From: Syntrophobacteraceae bacterium
GTDB taxonomy: Bacteria; Desulfobacterota; Syntrophobacteria; Syntrophobacterales; Syntrophobacteraceae
Direction: 5' to 3'
NCBI GenBank assembly: GCA_007125915.1
Contig: SLCH01000016.1
Coordinates: 1 to 63,784, forward strand
DNA length: 63,784 bases
Numbering within the stretch: position 1 is the first letter of the stretch; every line of letters starts with the position of its first letter. The notes beneath the pieces were generated by a model. The model saw nothing but the letters and a program-made list of their open reading frames with translations. It did not search any database and had not been told where the DNA came from. Position numbers and translations under genes: made by a program. Below, piece after piece: positions 29,186 through 39,814 of the stretch.

Positions 29186-30739
29186 ATGGGAAGGACTGCT
29201 GAAAAACTACAAGAGCTGCGGGATCGGGAAGCGAAAGTCAAGGAAATGGGTGGGCCCAAGGCCATTGCCAAGGTGCATGATCAAGGAAAGCTGACAGCCC
29301 GTGAACGTCTGGATTACTTTTTTGATCCTGGTACCTTCCGTGAATTGGACATGTTCGTCAAGCACAGAGGCACTCTGTTCGGCATCGATAAGGTGGAAAT
29401 TCCCGCCGACGGCGTTATCACCGGCTACGGCCTGGTGAACGGCCGTCAGGTTTTTGCATTTGCTCAGGATTTCACGGCAAGGGCAGGCAGTCTCGGTGAA
29501 ATGCATGCCAAAAAAATCTGCAAAGTCATGGATTTGGCTCTCAAAGCCGGCAAGCCTTTTGTGGGCTTTAACGACTCAGGCGGCGCCCGCATTCAGGAAG
29601 GTGTGGATTCTCTGGCCGGTTACGGGAACATTTTCTATCGCAATGCCATCACGTCCGGTGTCGTGCCTCAAATTTCCGCCATCATGGGTCCCTGTGCCGG
29701 TGGTGCCGTATATTCCCCCGCCATGACCGACTTTGTCCTCATGACCAAAAACACGGGCCTCATGTTCATCACGGGCCCCGACGTCATTCGCTCTGTGCTG
29801 GGTGAAATCATCACCCAGGAAGAACTCGGTGGAGCCATGACGCACAATAGCAAGAGCGGTGTGGCTCATTTTGCTTGCGAAAACGATGCGGACAACATTG
29901 ATCACATCAAGCGCCTTCTCAGTTTCTTCCCCGACAACAACATGGAAGATCCTCCCTTTGTTGACACGGGCGACAGCCCCACCCGTCTCTGTCCCGAACT
30001 GGACACCATCGTTCCCGACAGTCCCAGGGGCGCATATGACATTAAAGATGTCATTCGTTCTGTGGTGGACAATGGGGACTTCATGGAAGTTCACCAGTAC
30101 TATGCCATGAACATGGTCGTAGGATTTGCCCGCTTGAACAACAAGAGCATCGGCATCATCGCCAACCAGCCCAAAGTGCTCGCCGGCTGCCTGGACTGCG
30201 ATTCTTCGGACAAGGCCACCCGGTTCATTCGCTTTTGTGATGCCTTCAACATTCCCATGCTGACCATCGCCGACGTTCCCGGCTATCTCCCCGGTAAGAA
30301 CCAGGAATGGGGCGGCATCATTCGTCACGGCGCCAAACTGCTGTGGTGCTACTCGGAAGCAACGGTTCCCAAGGTGACCCTCGTCATTCGCAAAGACTAC
30401 GGTGGTTCCTACCTGGCCATGTGTTCCAAGGAGCTTGGCGGAGACATCACCCTCGCATGGCCCACCGCTGAAATCGCCGTCATGGGAGCTGCAGGTGCAG
30501 CCAACGTCATTTTCCGCAAGCAGATCGCCGAGGCGGAAGACCCTGCAGCCAAGCGTGAAGAAATCATTGCCGATTACGAGAAAAACCTCTGCAATCCCTA
30601 CATTGCAGCTTCCCGCGGTTACATCGACGCGGTCATCATTCCCAGTGAAACCCGCGCGCGCCTCATCGACACTTTTGAGATGCTCGCCACCAAGCGCGTC
30701 TCCTTGCCGCCCAAGAAGCATGGCAACATCCCCATGTAG
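29186..30739 (+). CDS. Acyl-CoA carboxylase carboxyltransferase subunit (propionyl-/methylmalonyl-CoA type)
   Basis: KLTARERLDYFFDPGTFRELDMFVKHR, GFNDSGGARIQEGVDSLAGYGNIFYRN, GGSYLAMCSKELGGDITLAWPTAEIAVMGAAGAANVIF. Confidence 0.93.
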   Translation: MGRTAEKLQELRDREAKVKEMGGPKAIAKVHDQGKLTARERLDYFFDPGTFRELDMFVKHRGTLFGIDKVEIPADGVITGYGLVNGRQVFAFAQDFTARAGSLGEMHAKKICKVMDLALKAGKPFVGFNDSGGARIQEGVDSLAGYGNIFYRNAITSGVVPQISAIMGPCAGGAVYSPAMTDFVLMTKNTGLMFITGPDVIRSVLGEIITQEELGGAMTHNSKSGVAHFACENDADNIDHIKRLLSFFPDNNMEDPPFVDTGDSPTRLCPELDTIVPDSPRGAYDIKDVIRSVVDNGDFMEVHQYYAMNMVVGFARLNNKSIGIIANQPKVLAGCLDCDSSDKATRFIRFCDAFNIPMLTIADVPGYLPGKNQEWGGIIRHGAKLLWCYSEATVPKVTLVIRKDYGGSYLAMCSKELGGDITLAWPTAEIAVMGAAGAANVIFRKQIAEAEDPAAKREEIIADYEKNLCNPYIAASRGYIDAVIIPSETRARLIDTFEMLATKRVSLPPKKHGNIPM

Positions 30740-30811
30740 GAATCCTGTGTTTTCTCCTGAACTGCCCAGCTGCTTCTCCTGAGCGCTGAAGGCGGCCTGT
30801 GAATATGATCG

Positions 30812-30848
30812 AAGCCCATTTTCCTCTCGGAAAGTGGGCTTTATTTTC
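30812..30848 (+). terminator. Rho-independent terminator after the carboxylase gene
   Basis: AAGCCCATTTTCC-tctc-GGAAAGTGGGCTT 13-bp stem followed by TATTTTCTTTCTT. Confidence 0.75.
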
Positions 30849-30872
30849 TTTCTTCATCTAAAGTGAATCGAC

Positions 30873-32039
30873 ATGCTGAATGAAGAATTCCGAGGCTGGC
30901 TGAGAACTCTTCGCAGACATTTTCATCGGTTTCCCGAATTGCGTTACGAAGAGAGGGAAACCGCTCTGAAGATTCAGCAAACACTGGAAGAGCTTGGAGT
31001 TCCCTTTGATAAGGATGTGGGTGGAACGGGAGTTGTCGCCTCCATCTCGGCCAGAGAGCCGGGAGCAGTGAGGGCGCTGCGTGCCGACATGGACGCTCTG
31101 CCCCTCCATGAATGCACGCAGCTGGAATTCAGTTCCTGCCACGAGGGCATCATGCATGCCTGCGGCCATGACGGGCACATGGCCATTGGGCTCGGGGTGG
31201 CCAGGTGGCTCAAGGAAAGCCGCTGGCAAGATAGGGGCAGGGGGAAGATTCTCATATTTTTTCAGCCCGCAGAAGAGGGTGGAGCTGGAGCCAAAGCCAT
31301 GATCGACGCTGGAGTTCTTGACCATGACCCTCTGGAAGCGATTTTTGCGGGTCACCTGCATCCAGAGCTTCCTGCGGGGCACATTGCCATGTCTCCCTCG
31401 GTGAGCAATGCGGCTTGCGACAACTTCTCCCTGCGGATTGCGGGGAAGGGAGGACACGGAGCTCATCCTGACCTCTGTCGTGACCCTCTTGTGGCTGGCT
31501 GTCATCTTGTGACCATGCTTCAGACCGTGGTCAGCCGAAGCGTCCCTCCGCTGGAGAGCGCAGTCCTGTCAGTGGGTCGCTTTCAAGGGGGGACGGCCTC
31601 CAACATCATACCCCATGAAGTTCTAATGGAGGGGACCTTGAGAACCCTCAGTGAAGATGTGCGAAGGGTTGCCCTCAAACGGCTGGCTCAGCTCATAGAA
31701 GGCCTTGAAAAGTCTTTTGACGTCATTGCAGATTTCCAGATTCTTCCCGGCTACCCCCTTGTGGTCAACGATTCCCAAGTGGTCGAGTTTGTAAGAGAAT
31801 GCGCAGAAAAGCTGGCCCAAGGGTATGCCGTGCATCTGGAAGCCCCCAGCATGGGATCGGAAGATTTCGCCTATTTCCTGCAAAGAGTTCCGGGAGCCCT
31901 CATTCGGCTCGGGTGCCATGATCCCCGAAAGGGTTTTTCTCATGGGCTCCATTCCCCATATTTTGACTTCGATGAAACGGTCCTGGAAGTGGGGGTCATT
32001 CTGTTTTCTAACTTGCTCACCAGATGGAGCCGCCCGTAA
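30873..32039 (+). CDS. M20 family amidohydrolase (N-acyl-amino acid amidohydrolase/hippurate hydrolase-like)
   Basis: RALRADMDALPLHE, HACGHDGHMAIGLGVARWL, FQPAEEGGAGAKAMIDAGVL, GMGSEDFAYFL-like SMGSEDFAYFLQ. Confidence 0.93.
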   Translation: MLNEEFRGWLRTLRRHFHRFPELRYEERETALKIQQTLEELGVPFDKDVGGTGVVASISAREPGAVRALRADMDALPLHECTQLEFSSCHEGIMHACGHDGHMAIGLGVARWLKESRWQDRGRGKILIFFQPAEEGGAGAKAMIDAGVLDHDPLEAIFAGHLHPELPAGHIAMSPSVSNAACDNFSLRIAGKGGHGAHPDLCRDPLVAGCHLVTMLQTVVSRSVPPLESAVLSVGRFQGGTASNIIPHEVLMEGTLRTLSEDVRRVALKRLAQLIEGLEKSFDVIADFQILPGYPLVVNDSQVVEFVRECAEKLAQGYAVHLEAPSMGSEDFAYFLQRVPGALIRLGCHDPRKGFSHGLHSPYFDFDETVLEVGVILFSNLLTRWSRP

Positions 32040-32048
32040 CCCGAAGGG

Positions 32049-32540
32049 TCACCGGCTCCCCTGAGTGCCGAAGGACTCCACTTTTTGGGAGATGTCAAAT
32101 CGCTTGCCTTCGATGATCAGATAGAAAGTCTCCTCATCGGTTGTGGCCTGCAGATAGCGCGTGAGTTCATAATACGCAAGTTTTCCGAACTTGGCTCTGA
32201 GGCGATGCGGGGTGGCAAGGCAGTAAAGGGAGTTTTTATTGAAAGTTTCAAGGGTCTCGGCTGCAAGACTTTCCTGTCGGCCGTCGGTGAGTTCAATTTC
32301 AACATGCAGCAGTTGCCCCGCTGAATCCAAATCCACATGGACACAATGGACGAAAAGGGGGGCGTCCATGACCTGCACACCATGCTCCTCCCCTTCGCAT
32401 CGGACGAAGTAAGCGTCTTTGCCCCTTTGGCGGATCGATTGGCTCAGCACTTTGAAAACATCCCGGTCTAAAACGGGAATGCCCTGGCAAAACCAGTTTC
32501 CATGTGCATCGATGAGGTAATGGTAGGAGTGCTGAGGCAT
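32049..32540 (-). CDS. Conserved hypothetical protein, possibly DUF1285-like
   Basis: YHYLIDAHGNWFCQGIPVLDRDVFKVLSQSIRQRGKDAYFVRCEGEEHGVQVMDAPLFVHCV; sequence-only family guess. Confidence 0.5.
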   Translation of the reverse strand: MPQHSYHYLIDAHGNWFCQGIPVLDRDVFKVLSQSIRQRGKDAYFVRCEGEEHGVQVMDAPLFVHCVHVDLDSAGQLLHVEIELTDGRQESLAAETLETFNKNSLYCLATPHRLRAKFGKLAYYELTRYLQATTDEETFYLIIEGKRFDISQKVESFGTQGSR

Positions 32541-32658
32541 TTTCCCCTCTTGCTTCGTGGTGAAGAGTTCCCACCTTTGTTCCTGTTCCCAGCAGAAGGT
32601 GCTCGGGAGTGGCGATGTTCCGTGAGGGTGCACGGGGGATCGGAACTTTTGAATGTTC

Positions 32659-32955
32659 TCAAGGTTTCAATTCAAAATCCACGGCCAGGATTTTTTCGGT
32701 CACAGCTTTCACCTTGCTCACCACCCTCTGGTGATCAGGATGGACCTGGTATCGCTGCAGCGCGTCCAGATCATCAAAGGCTGAGACCAGGGCAAAGTCA
32801 TAAGAGCGCTCCGATCGAATGACGTCACGCCCAAAATTGAACTCTCGAATTTCTTCAATGGCTCCAGGTAATAGGGCCAGACTATTTTCCAGGTCCTCGA
32901 TCTGTGACTCGGTGACTCCCTCTTTGAACTTCATGAAAACAACGTGTTTCAACAT
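32659..32955 (-). CDS. Dabb (stress-responsive alpha-beta barrel) family protein
   Basis: MLKHVVFMKFKEGVTESQIEDLENSLALLPGAIEEIREFNFGRDV...DFALVSAFDDLDALQRYQVHPDHQ. Confidence 0.88.
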   Translation of the reverse strand: MLKHVVFMKFKEGVTESQIEDLENSLALLPGAIEEIREFNFGRDVIRSERSYDFALVSAFDDLDALQRYQVHPDHQRVVSKVKAVTEKILAVDFELKP

Positions 32956-33044
32956 GGCCAGTTCTCCTCTGTCCGTGAGGTTTGAATTGCGCAGGGGCGT
33001 GGAAAATCGATGGCGCCATGAACATCGAACAGCGACGGTCTGCT

Positions 33045-34997
33045 TCAAGAACTTCTTCCTTCCCTCAATTTCCTTGAATCCCCGATCCTGATGGTGATGC
33101 GCTGTGCATCGAAGTGTTCAAGGAGGGGGATGGTATACTTGCGGCTCACCTGAATCATGTCTTTGAATTGCGAGGTGGTGATTTCCCCATTTTCCTTGAG
33201 AAACTCAATGAGTTGATTCTGCAATAGACTCAGGTTGTCCCGGTGAAAATACATGTCTTCTTTCACTTTGACCAAAATGCCTTTGGAGAGCATCCATTGG
33301 AGGATGTCCTGGTGCTGCCGTGGAGTTCCCGCAAGCTTTGTTGAAAGCTCTCTGAAAAAGGGAACCTGCAGTCCCGCTTCTTTGAATGCTTTTTCGATCT
33401 CCATGCGAATGGATTCTTCCCTTTCCGTCAAGTCCACTTTATGAGAAGCAAGGCGAACCCACTCCTTTTCCTGAAGGATAAGATGCTCCTCGGCCAGCAG
33501 CCGAAGCACATAATTGTAGAGCTTCACCTCAACGGGTCTGGGCATTTGCGCCAGAAGCTCTTCTTTGAGCATGCCCTTTTTGAGAGGAAATCGCTTGTGG
33601 TAGGAGGAAAGCTGTTCTGTGATCTCCCCCTTGAGATCTTCCAGGGTGTCCCAGTGAAGCATACGGCGATTCTCTTTGTCATAGAAGATGATCTGCCTTT
33701 GACTCACAAACTTGGGAAGAAACCTTTCCATGGCTTTGGAGGTGACGTTGGCCCGTATCCTCAGCTGCTCCTCTGATATCCCGAACCACCCTGCGTCTTT
33801 CACATGCCAAAGAAGGATTTCCGATTCATCGCTGCTCAGAAGGGTTTCCAGCGCTCTGGAGGCTTTTATCTTATCCTGGCCCTTATGCTTCTTGGGAAGC
33901 GGGTGAAGGATCGCTCCACCGCCAATGGTTTGCACCGGAGAGTAGGAACGCAAAACAAAACGGTCTCCCCTCAAGACTCCCACGGGGTGATCCAGGCGAA
34001 TCTGAACAAACGTCTTTTCTCCTGCCTCGAGCTGTTCACGGTCAAGGAGCACAGCGGTTCCGAGGTGTTCCGCTGTTCCCGTGTGAAACCTGACCTTCGA
34101 TCGGTTCTTGAGAGGTCTGGGAGCGCTGGCGAGGAGTTCCAGGTGGACATCAACCATGTGGGTGGTGACCAGGGCTCCCGGCGATGCCACCACATTCCCT
34201 CTCTGGATGAGCTCTCTTTCCAGGCCTTGAAGGTTGATGGCTGTGCGCTGGCCGGAGAAGATCTCCTCCACCTCCAGCGCATGCACCTGCAGGCCTCTCA
34301 CTTTGCTTTTCTTTTCCTGCGGGTAGATGATGACAGGATCCCCCACCCTGAGCCTTCCCGAGAGGCTGGTGCCCGTCACCACCGTTCCAAAACCACGCAT
34401 GGTGAACACTCGATCCACGGGGAGCCGAAAGGGGCCATCGGGACTGCGCATCTCGCTCTGGGCCACCATGCTGTTCAAGAGCTCCTTAAGCTCTGAGATT
34501 CCTTCTCCCGTCGCTGCAGAAACAGGAAAAATGGGGCAGCCTTCAAGGAAAGTCCCTTTCAGAAACTTGGAAATGTCCTCCTTGACCATTTCAACCCAGT
34601 CGGGATCGTCCACCAGGTCCATCTTGGTGAGGACCACAAGGCCCCGCTTGACGCGGAGGAGTTCGCAGATTTCCAGATGCTCGCGCGTTTGAGGCATGAC
34701 CCCCTCATCGGCTGCGATCACCAGCGCCACAAGGTCGATGCCACTGGCCCCTGCGACCATGTGTTTCACAAACTTTTCGTGCCCGGGAACATCGACAATG
34801 CCCAACCGGTCACCTGATGGCAGGTCGAGGTGGGCGAAGCCCAGTTCGATGGTGATTCCCCTCAGTTTTTCTTCTTTGAGCCGGTCCGTGTCTATTCCCG
34901 TCAATGCCCTGATGAGAGAGGTCTTTCCGTGGTCGATGTGGCCGGCGGTGCCTAAAATGATCTGCTTCATGGACCTGCCTTTGCGCTCTGAGCTCAT
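33045..34997 (-). CDS. selB: Selenocysteine-specific translation elongation factor SelB
   Basis: [73 protein letters not shown]-terminal winged-helix region. Confidence 0.95.
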   Translation of the reverse strand: MSSERKGRSMKQIILGTAGHIDHGKTSLIRALTGIDTDRLKEEKLRGITIELGFAHLDLPSGDRLGIVDVPGHEKFVKHMVAGASGIDLVALVIAADEGVMPQTREHLEICELLRVKRGLVVLTKMDLVDDPDWVEMVKEDISKFLKGTFLEGCPIFPVSAATGEGISELKELLNSMVAQSEMRSPDGPFRLPVDRVFTMRGFGTVVTGTSLSGRLRVGDPVIIYPQEKKSKVRGLQVHALEVEEIFSGQRTAINLQGLERELIQRGNVVASPGALVTTHMVDVHLELLASAPRPLKNRSKVRFHTGTAEHLGTAVLLDREQLEAGEKTFVQIRLDHPVGVLRGDRFVLRSYSPVQTIGGGAILHPLPKKHKGQDKIKASRALETLLSSDESEILLWHVKDAGWFGISEEQLRIRANVTSKAMERFLPKFVSQRQIIFYDKENRRMLHWDTLEDLKGEITEQLSSYHKRFPLKKGMLKEELLAQMPRPVEVKLYNYVLRLLAEEHLILQEKEWVRLASHKVDLTEREESIRMEIEKAFKEAGLQVPFFRELSTKLAGTPRQHQDILQWMLSKGILVKVKEDMYFHRDNLSLLQNQLIEFLKENGEITTSQFKDMIQVSRKYTIPLLEHFDAQRITIRIGDSRKLREGRSS

Positions 34998-35254
34998 GGC
35001 TGGAATACAACTGTTGTCATTGCATTTTGCATGGGAAAGATGTCCGGGGCGGTGGAGACTCCCAACAAGGGTTGTTCCCCTGAGCCAATCTGTTCAGGAC
35101 TGGTTGCCCGGACGTTGGATCCCTGTGAAGGCGGAAAACAGGTTATCAAAAGGGTTGCGTTCTCTTCAAGGGCTTTCCGGATAGTAGGGCATTTTATCCC
35201 ATCGGTGGTGCAAATGTAACCTGTCGTCCGCCTCAAACGGCAATGTGAAATGCT

Positions 35255-35283
35255 TTGACAACCCTTTTTGTCTCATATATTTT
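35255..35283 (+). promoter_or_regulatory. Putative sigma70-type promoter for the aminotransferase-hom cluster
   Basis: TTGACA (35255-35260), 17-nt spacer, TATTTT (35278-35283). Confidence 0.5.
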
Positions 35284-35310
35284 CGTTGGTTTAAAATAGG
35301 GAGAAAAGCT

Positions 35311-36498
35311 ATGAATTTCAATATAGCACAACGGAGTCGAATGAACAGGCTGCCGCCTTACGTGTTTGCACAGGTCAATGCGCTCAAAATGGAGAGGCGC
35401 CGGGCGGGAGCGGACATCATTGATCTGGGGATGGGGAATCCGGACATTCCCGCCCCCAGGCATATCATTGACAAACTGTTGGAAGCGGCTCAGAAACCTC
35501 ACAACCATCGCTATTCCGCCTCTCGTGGCATCACCAAACTGCGGGAAGCCATCTGTGAGTGGTACAGCCGGCGCTACAGTGTGGATCTCGACCCCGAGCG
35601 GGAAGCGGTGGTGACCATAGGCGCCAAAGAGGGGCTCTCTCACCTGGTGCTTGTTCTCGTGAGCCCCGGCGATGTGGTTTTCGCCCCTAACCCCACCTAT
35701 CCAATCCATCCCTACTCGGCCATCATTGCAGGGGGTGATGTGCGATCCATTCCCATCGGCCCTGATCGGGACTTCATGACCGATTTGGCCGTCGCGGCCA
35801 AACAGACCTGGCCACGCCCCAAGCTCTTGATCATTTCCTTTCCCCACAATCCCACAACCATGGTCGTGGATCTGGGCTTTTTCAGAAAAATAGTGGATTT
35901 TGCAAAAGAAAATCAGATGATGGTGGTGCATGATCTTGCCTATGCGGATCTGGTTTTCGATGGTTATGAAGCACCCAGCTTCCTTCAGGTGGAGGGTGCC
36001 AGGGATGTGGGTGTGGAGTTTTTTTCCATGTCCAAAAGCTACAGCATGGCGGGTTGGCGTGTTGGGTTTTGCGTGGGAAATGAAGAAATGGTGAACGCTC
36101 TCACACGCATCAAGAGCTATCTGGATTACGGCGTCTTTCAACCCATACAAATCGCCGCGACGGTTGCCCTCAAAAGTGATCAGTCTTGCGTGAGTGAAAT
36201 CAACGCCATCTATCAATCACGCCGAGATGTTCTCATTGAAGGCCTCAACCGCCTTGGTTGGAAGGTGGAGAAACCTCGAGGAACCATGTTCGTCTGGGCG
36301 CAAATTCCTGAACCGTTCAGGCACATGGGGTCCGTGGATTTTTCCAAGTTCCTCATTGAAGAAGCCAAGGTGGCCGTTTCACCGGGATTGGGATTTGGTG
36401 AATACGGCGATGAATTTGTCCGTTTCGCTTTGGTTGAAAATGAGCAACGCACCAAGCAGGCCGTTCGCGGACTGCGCAGAGCCTTGCATCTCATCTGA
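35311..36498 (+). CDS. Class I PLP-dependent aminotransferase (AlaC/LL-DAP aminotransferase-like)
   Basis: [55 protein letters not shown] (PLP lysine motif). Confidence 0.9.
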   Translation: MNFNIAQRSRMNRLPPYVFAQVNALKMERRRAGADIIDLGMGNPDIPAPRHIIDKLLEAAQKPHNHRYSASRGITKLREAICEWYSRRYSVDLDPEREAVVTIGAKEGLSHLVLVLVSPGDVVFAPNPTYPIHPYSAIIAGGDVRSIPIGPDRDFMTDLAVAAKQTWPRPKLLIISFPHNPTTMVVDLGFFRKIVDFAKENQMMVVHDLAYADLVFDGYEAPSFLQVEGARDVGVEFFSMSKSYSMAGWRVGFCVGNEEMVNALTRIKSYLDYGVFQPIQIAATVALKSDQSCVSEINAIYQSRRDVLIEGLNRLGWKVEKPRGTMFVWAQIPEPFRHMGSVDFSKFLIEEAKVAVSPGLGFGEYGDEFVRFALVENEQRTKQAVRGLRRALHLI

Positions 36499-36534
36499 TC
36501 GAAACACTAACGCTGCAAAATCTTAGAGGGTAAA

Positions 36535-37857
36535 ATGGCTGCAATCGGTATCGGGCTGATCGGGTGGGGAACGGTTGGGTGCGGAATGATCCAGACCCTT
36601 CATGACAATGCGGAGGTCATCGAAAAGCGTCTGGGCGTGCCTCTCAAACTTGTGAAAGTGGCTGACCTGGATTTGGAGCGGAGGAGGCCCGTCCCCGTTG
36701 CGAGGGACCTTCTCACCACCAACGCTGCAGAACTCCTTGAAAACCAAGATATTCAAATCGTTGTGGAATTGATGGGAGGGGTGGGCGCTGCCAGGACCTT
36801 CACTCTGGAGGCCCTTGAAAAGGGCAAGCATGTGGTGACAGCCAACAAGGCCCTCATCGCCCATCATGGCAATGAATTGTTCGAAGCAGCCCGCAGACAC
36901 AAAAGGACCATTGCTTTTGAAGCGTCTGTTGGAGGAGGCATTCCCATCATCAAGGCCTTGAGGGAGGGTCTCGCGGGCAACCAGATCGATACCATTTTTG
37001 GAATCCTCAACGGCACGGCCAACTATGTTCTCACGCGCATGACCGAAGGGGGACTCACGTTTGAAGCGGCTCTTGGCGAGGCCCAGGATAAGGGTTATGC
37101 TGAAGCGGATCCCACCCTGGACATTGAGGGGATGGACACGGCACACAAACTGGCCATTGTGAGCGCACTCTCTTTTGGGACGCCCATTCACTTGGATCAA
37201 GTGTACGTGGAAGGCATTTCCGCCATTGATCCCCTGGACATCCAGTTTGGAGAGGAATTTGGCTATCAACTGAAACTGCTGGCCATTGCCCGCCATCATG
37301 AGGGACGCATTGAAATGCGCGTCCATCCCACTTTCATTCCCCGAAGCCACATCCTTGCAGGAGTGAAAGATGCGTACAACGGAGTCCACATCACCGGAAA
37401 CTCCGTGGGCAACATCATGCTCTACGGAATGGGAGCCGGCATGCTTCCCACGGGAAGCGCCATCGTGGCAGATCTCATGGATCTATCAAGGGACATGCTC
37501 CTCGGTCTCAACGAACGTGTTCCCTCCCTTGCCTTTTTGCCCGACCGGGTTCGAGAAATATCCATCAGGCCCATTTCCGACACGGTCACATGCTACTATT
37601 TTCGTTTTTCTGCAGTGGATCGTCCAGGAGTCCTCTCCAAGATTTCGGGAATTCTTGCCTCGCATGGCATCAGCATTGCCGCTGTCATCCAGAAAGGCCG
37701 TGAGGTTGAGGGGGCCGTGCCCATCGTGATGCTCACTCACGAAGCCATCGAAAGGAGCGTGCGATTGGCACTGGAAGAGATCGATCAACTGGATATCGTA
37801 CTCGCACCCACTCAGTCCATACGCATCGAAGACCAGGGATTGGACAGCATTTCCTGA
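36535..37857 (+). CDS. hom: Homoserine dehydrogenase with C-terminal ACT domain
   Basis: IGLIGWGTVGCGMIQTL; VTANKALIAHHG; GGGIPIIKALREGLAGNQIDTIFGILNGTANYVLTRM; ACT YYFRFSAVDRPGVLSKISGILASHGISIAAVIQKG. Confidence 0.96.
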   Translation: MAAIGIGLIGWGTVGCGMIQTLHDNAEVIEKRLGVPLKLVKVADLDLERRRPVPVARDLLTTNAAELLENQDIQIVVELMGGVGAARTFTLEALEKGKHVVTANKALIAHHGNELFEAARRHKRTIAFEASVGGGIPIIKALREGLAGNQIDTIFGILNGTANYVLTRMTEGGLTFEAALGEAQDKGYAEADPTLDIEGMDTAHKLAIVSALSFGTPIHLDQVYVEGISAIDPLDIQFGEEFGYQLKLLAIARHHEGRIEMRVHPTFIPRSHILAGVKDAYNGVHITGNSVGNIMLYGMGAGMLPTGSAIVADLMDLSRDMLLGLNERVPSLAFLPDRVREISIRPISDTVTCYYFRFSAVDRPGVLSKISGILASHGISIAAVIQKGREVEGAVPIVMLTHEAIERSVRLALEEIDQLDIVLAPTQSIRIEDQGLDSIS

Positions 37858-37899
37858 AACTGCCCCACGGTTAAAGCAAAGGGTTTTGAAGGATCGATC

Positions 37900-39123
37900 A
37901 TGAAGACCAGACACATCATTCTGGTGGGTGACGGCATGGGGGATTATCCCCTGAAAGCGTTGAATGGCTCAACTCCCCTCGAAGCGGCACGCACACCCCA
38001 TATGGATCGTCTGGTGGGTCTGGGGCGTCTTGGAACCGTCCGAACTGTGCCTCGAGGCATGGAGCCTGGAAGCGACATTGCCAACATGAGCCTTCTTGGC
38101 TACGATCCCATGCGTTACCATACGGGAAGGGCCCCTTTGGAAGCCGCCAGCATGGGGGTGCACTTGTCTCCGGAGGATGTGGCGTTCCGCTGCAATCTGG
38201 TCACTCTCGCCCTTGATGGCGAGAACGTGTTGCGAATGGAGGATTACTCGGCAGGTCATATCAGCAACGAAGAAGCCCACCAGCTGATAGAAGCCCTGAA
38301 ACCCCTCACCCGGGGGAAACCCCTGAGTCTCTACCCCGGGGTCAGCTATCGACACCTGCTCGTGTGGCACCAGGGCGTTCAGGAGCTTGTCACCACTCCC
38401 CCTCACGATATTTCCGGTGAAGACATCGTATCATACCGCAGGGTCTATACAGAACAGCCCTTTCTTCAGGATTTCATCGTGGAGGCGGGGAAGATTCTGG
38501 AGTCTCACGAGGTCAACAGGCAGCGTTCCCGGTCTGGCAAAAAACCCGCCAATGCTGTTTGGCTATGGGGGCAGGGAAGGGCGCCCTCCATGCCCACCCT
38601 TCGGGAACTTTATGGACTCACCGGCGCCATGATTTCCGCGGTGGACCTGCTCAAAGGCCTGGGTGTTTATGCAGGTTTGGAACCTGTGAATGTTCCAGGC
38701 GCAACAGGTTACCTGGACACCAACTATGCGGGCAAGGTGAGTGCAGCCCTTGAGGCGCTGGAGACGGGGAGCTTCGTTTACCTTCACATTGAAGCTCCCG
38801 ACGAAATGGGGCATGCGGGGGACCTCAAAAGGAAAATCGAGGCCATAGAAGCTTTTGATGAAAAAGTGGTGGGACCCATGGCGGAAGGGGCCATGAAATT
38901 CGACCATGCCCGCATTCTCCTGGTGACGGACCATCTCACTCCCGTTGAGAAACGAACCCACGTTTCCGATCCCGTCCCATTTCTTTTGGTGGATGATCTC
39001 AAGAAGCAAGGGAAACCGGGCTCCTCACCGGGGCGTTTCACGGAAGCTTCTGCAGAAATAAGCGGCTGGAAATTGGACGGTGGCCCGGAACTCTTTGACT
39101 TTTTTACCGGGAAGAGGGCCTGA
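37900..39123 (+). CDS. Cofactor-independent phosphoglycerate mutase (ApgM) family protein
   Basis: HIILVGDGMGDYPLKALNGSTPLEAARTPHMDRLVGLGRLGTVRTVPRGMEPGSDIANMSLLGYDP; possible homoserine kinase analogue (see findings). Confidence 0.9.
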   Translation: MKTRHIILVGDGMGDYPLKALNGSTPLEAARTPHMDRLVGLGRLGTVRTVPRGMEPGSDIANMSLLGYDPMRYHTGRAPLEAASMGVHLSPEDVAFRCNLVTLALDGENVLRMEDYSAGHISNEEAHQLIEALKPLTRGKPLSLYPGVSYRHLLVWHQGVQELVTTPPHDISGEDIVSYRRVYTEQPFLQDFIVEAGKILESHEVNRQRSRSGKKPANAVWLWGQGRAPSMPTLRELYGLTGAMISAVDLLKGLGVYAGLEPVNVPGATGYLDTNYAGKVSAALEALETGSFVYLHIEAPDEMGHAGDLKRKIEAIEAFDEKVVGPMAEGAMKFDHARILLVTDHLTPVEKRTHVSDPVPFLLVDDLKKQGKPGSSPGRFTEASAEISGWKLDGGPELFDFFTGKRA

Positions 39124-39219
39124 CGACTTTGGGGAGATCTCCTTCCATTTTCTTTTAATGAGAAAGGGCTTGCCCATTCGTTCTCTTTTCCCATATTTCC
39201 AAGCGATCGTTGGGTTGCC

Positions 39220-39651
39220 ATGACCATTAAAACGGAAGTGAGAGTGATCTATGGTGACACGGATGCCATGGGGCAGGCCTATCACGGCAACTATCTGAAA
39301 TGGTTTGAAATCGGTAGATCTGAGTGGTTCAGGCATGCGGGAATGACCTACAAAGAACTGGAAGAAAAGGGTGTGTTTCTCCCTGTGGTGGAAGCATATT
39401 GCAGTTATCGACGCCCGGCTTTTTACGACGATGTGCTGACCATTTGTGCATCCTTTCATTTCACCGGTCCCCTTCGCCTGAGATTCGACTATGAAATATG
39501 CAGGGATGGGGAGGTTCTGACCACGGGTCACACCATCCACGTGTGTGTCAGCATTGAGAGGAAAGTTCTGAAGCCTCCGGCATATCTCAGGGACATACTG
39601 GACACCAGGCAATCTGATTCCAGTGGAAAATCCCCTGCAGCTTCCCAGTGA
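39220..39651 (+). CDS. Acyl-CoA thioesterase (4HBT/YbgC-like)
   Basis: VRVIYGDTDAMGQAYHGNYLKWFEIGRSEWFRHAGMTYKELEEKGVFLPVVEAYCSYRRPAFYDD. Confidence 0.92.
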   Translation: MTIKTEVRVIYGDTDAMGQAYHGNYLKWFEIGRSEWFRHAGMTYKELEEKGVFLPVVEAYCSYRRPAFYDDVLTICASFHFTGPLRLRFDYEICRDGEVLTTGHTIHVCVSIERKVLKPPAYLRDILDTRQSDSSGKSPAASQ

Positions 39652-39814
39652 AATCAGTACTTAATGAAGACCTGCTTTTTTGAAGAGCAGCAATCCCGAA
39701 GGATTGAACCGGAACCCCTCGTACGATGCCCCTCGGGAGCATGCCTTTCACGGGCAAGTCAATAGCACAACAAGCACATTTGGTTCGGTGGCGCGGCATG
39801 GTTTGACACCTAGG

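Noticed and set aside
29576-30721. 381-aa minus-strand ORF
   Set aside because: Antisense to the acyl-CoA carboxylase gene; shadow ORF.
35041-35140. Possible selC (tRNA-Sec) near selB because of GGAAAGATG...
   Set aside because: No UCA anticodon hairpin or long variable arm could be drawn; acceptor ends do not pair.
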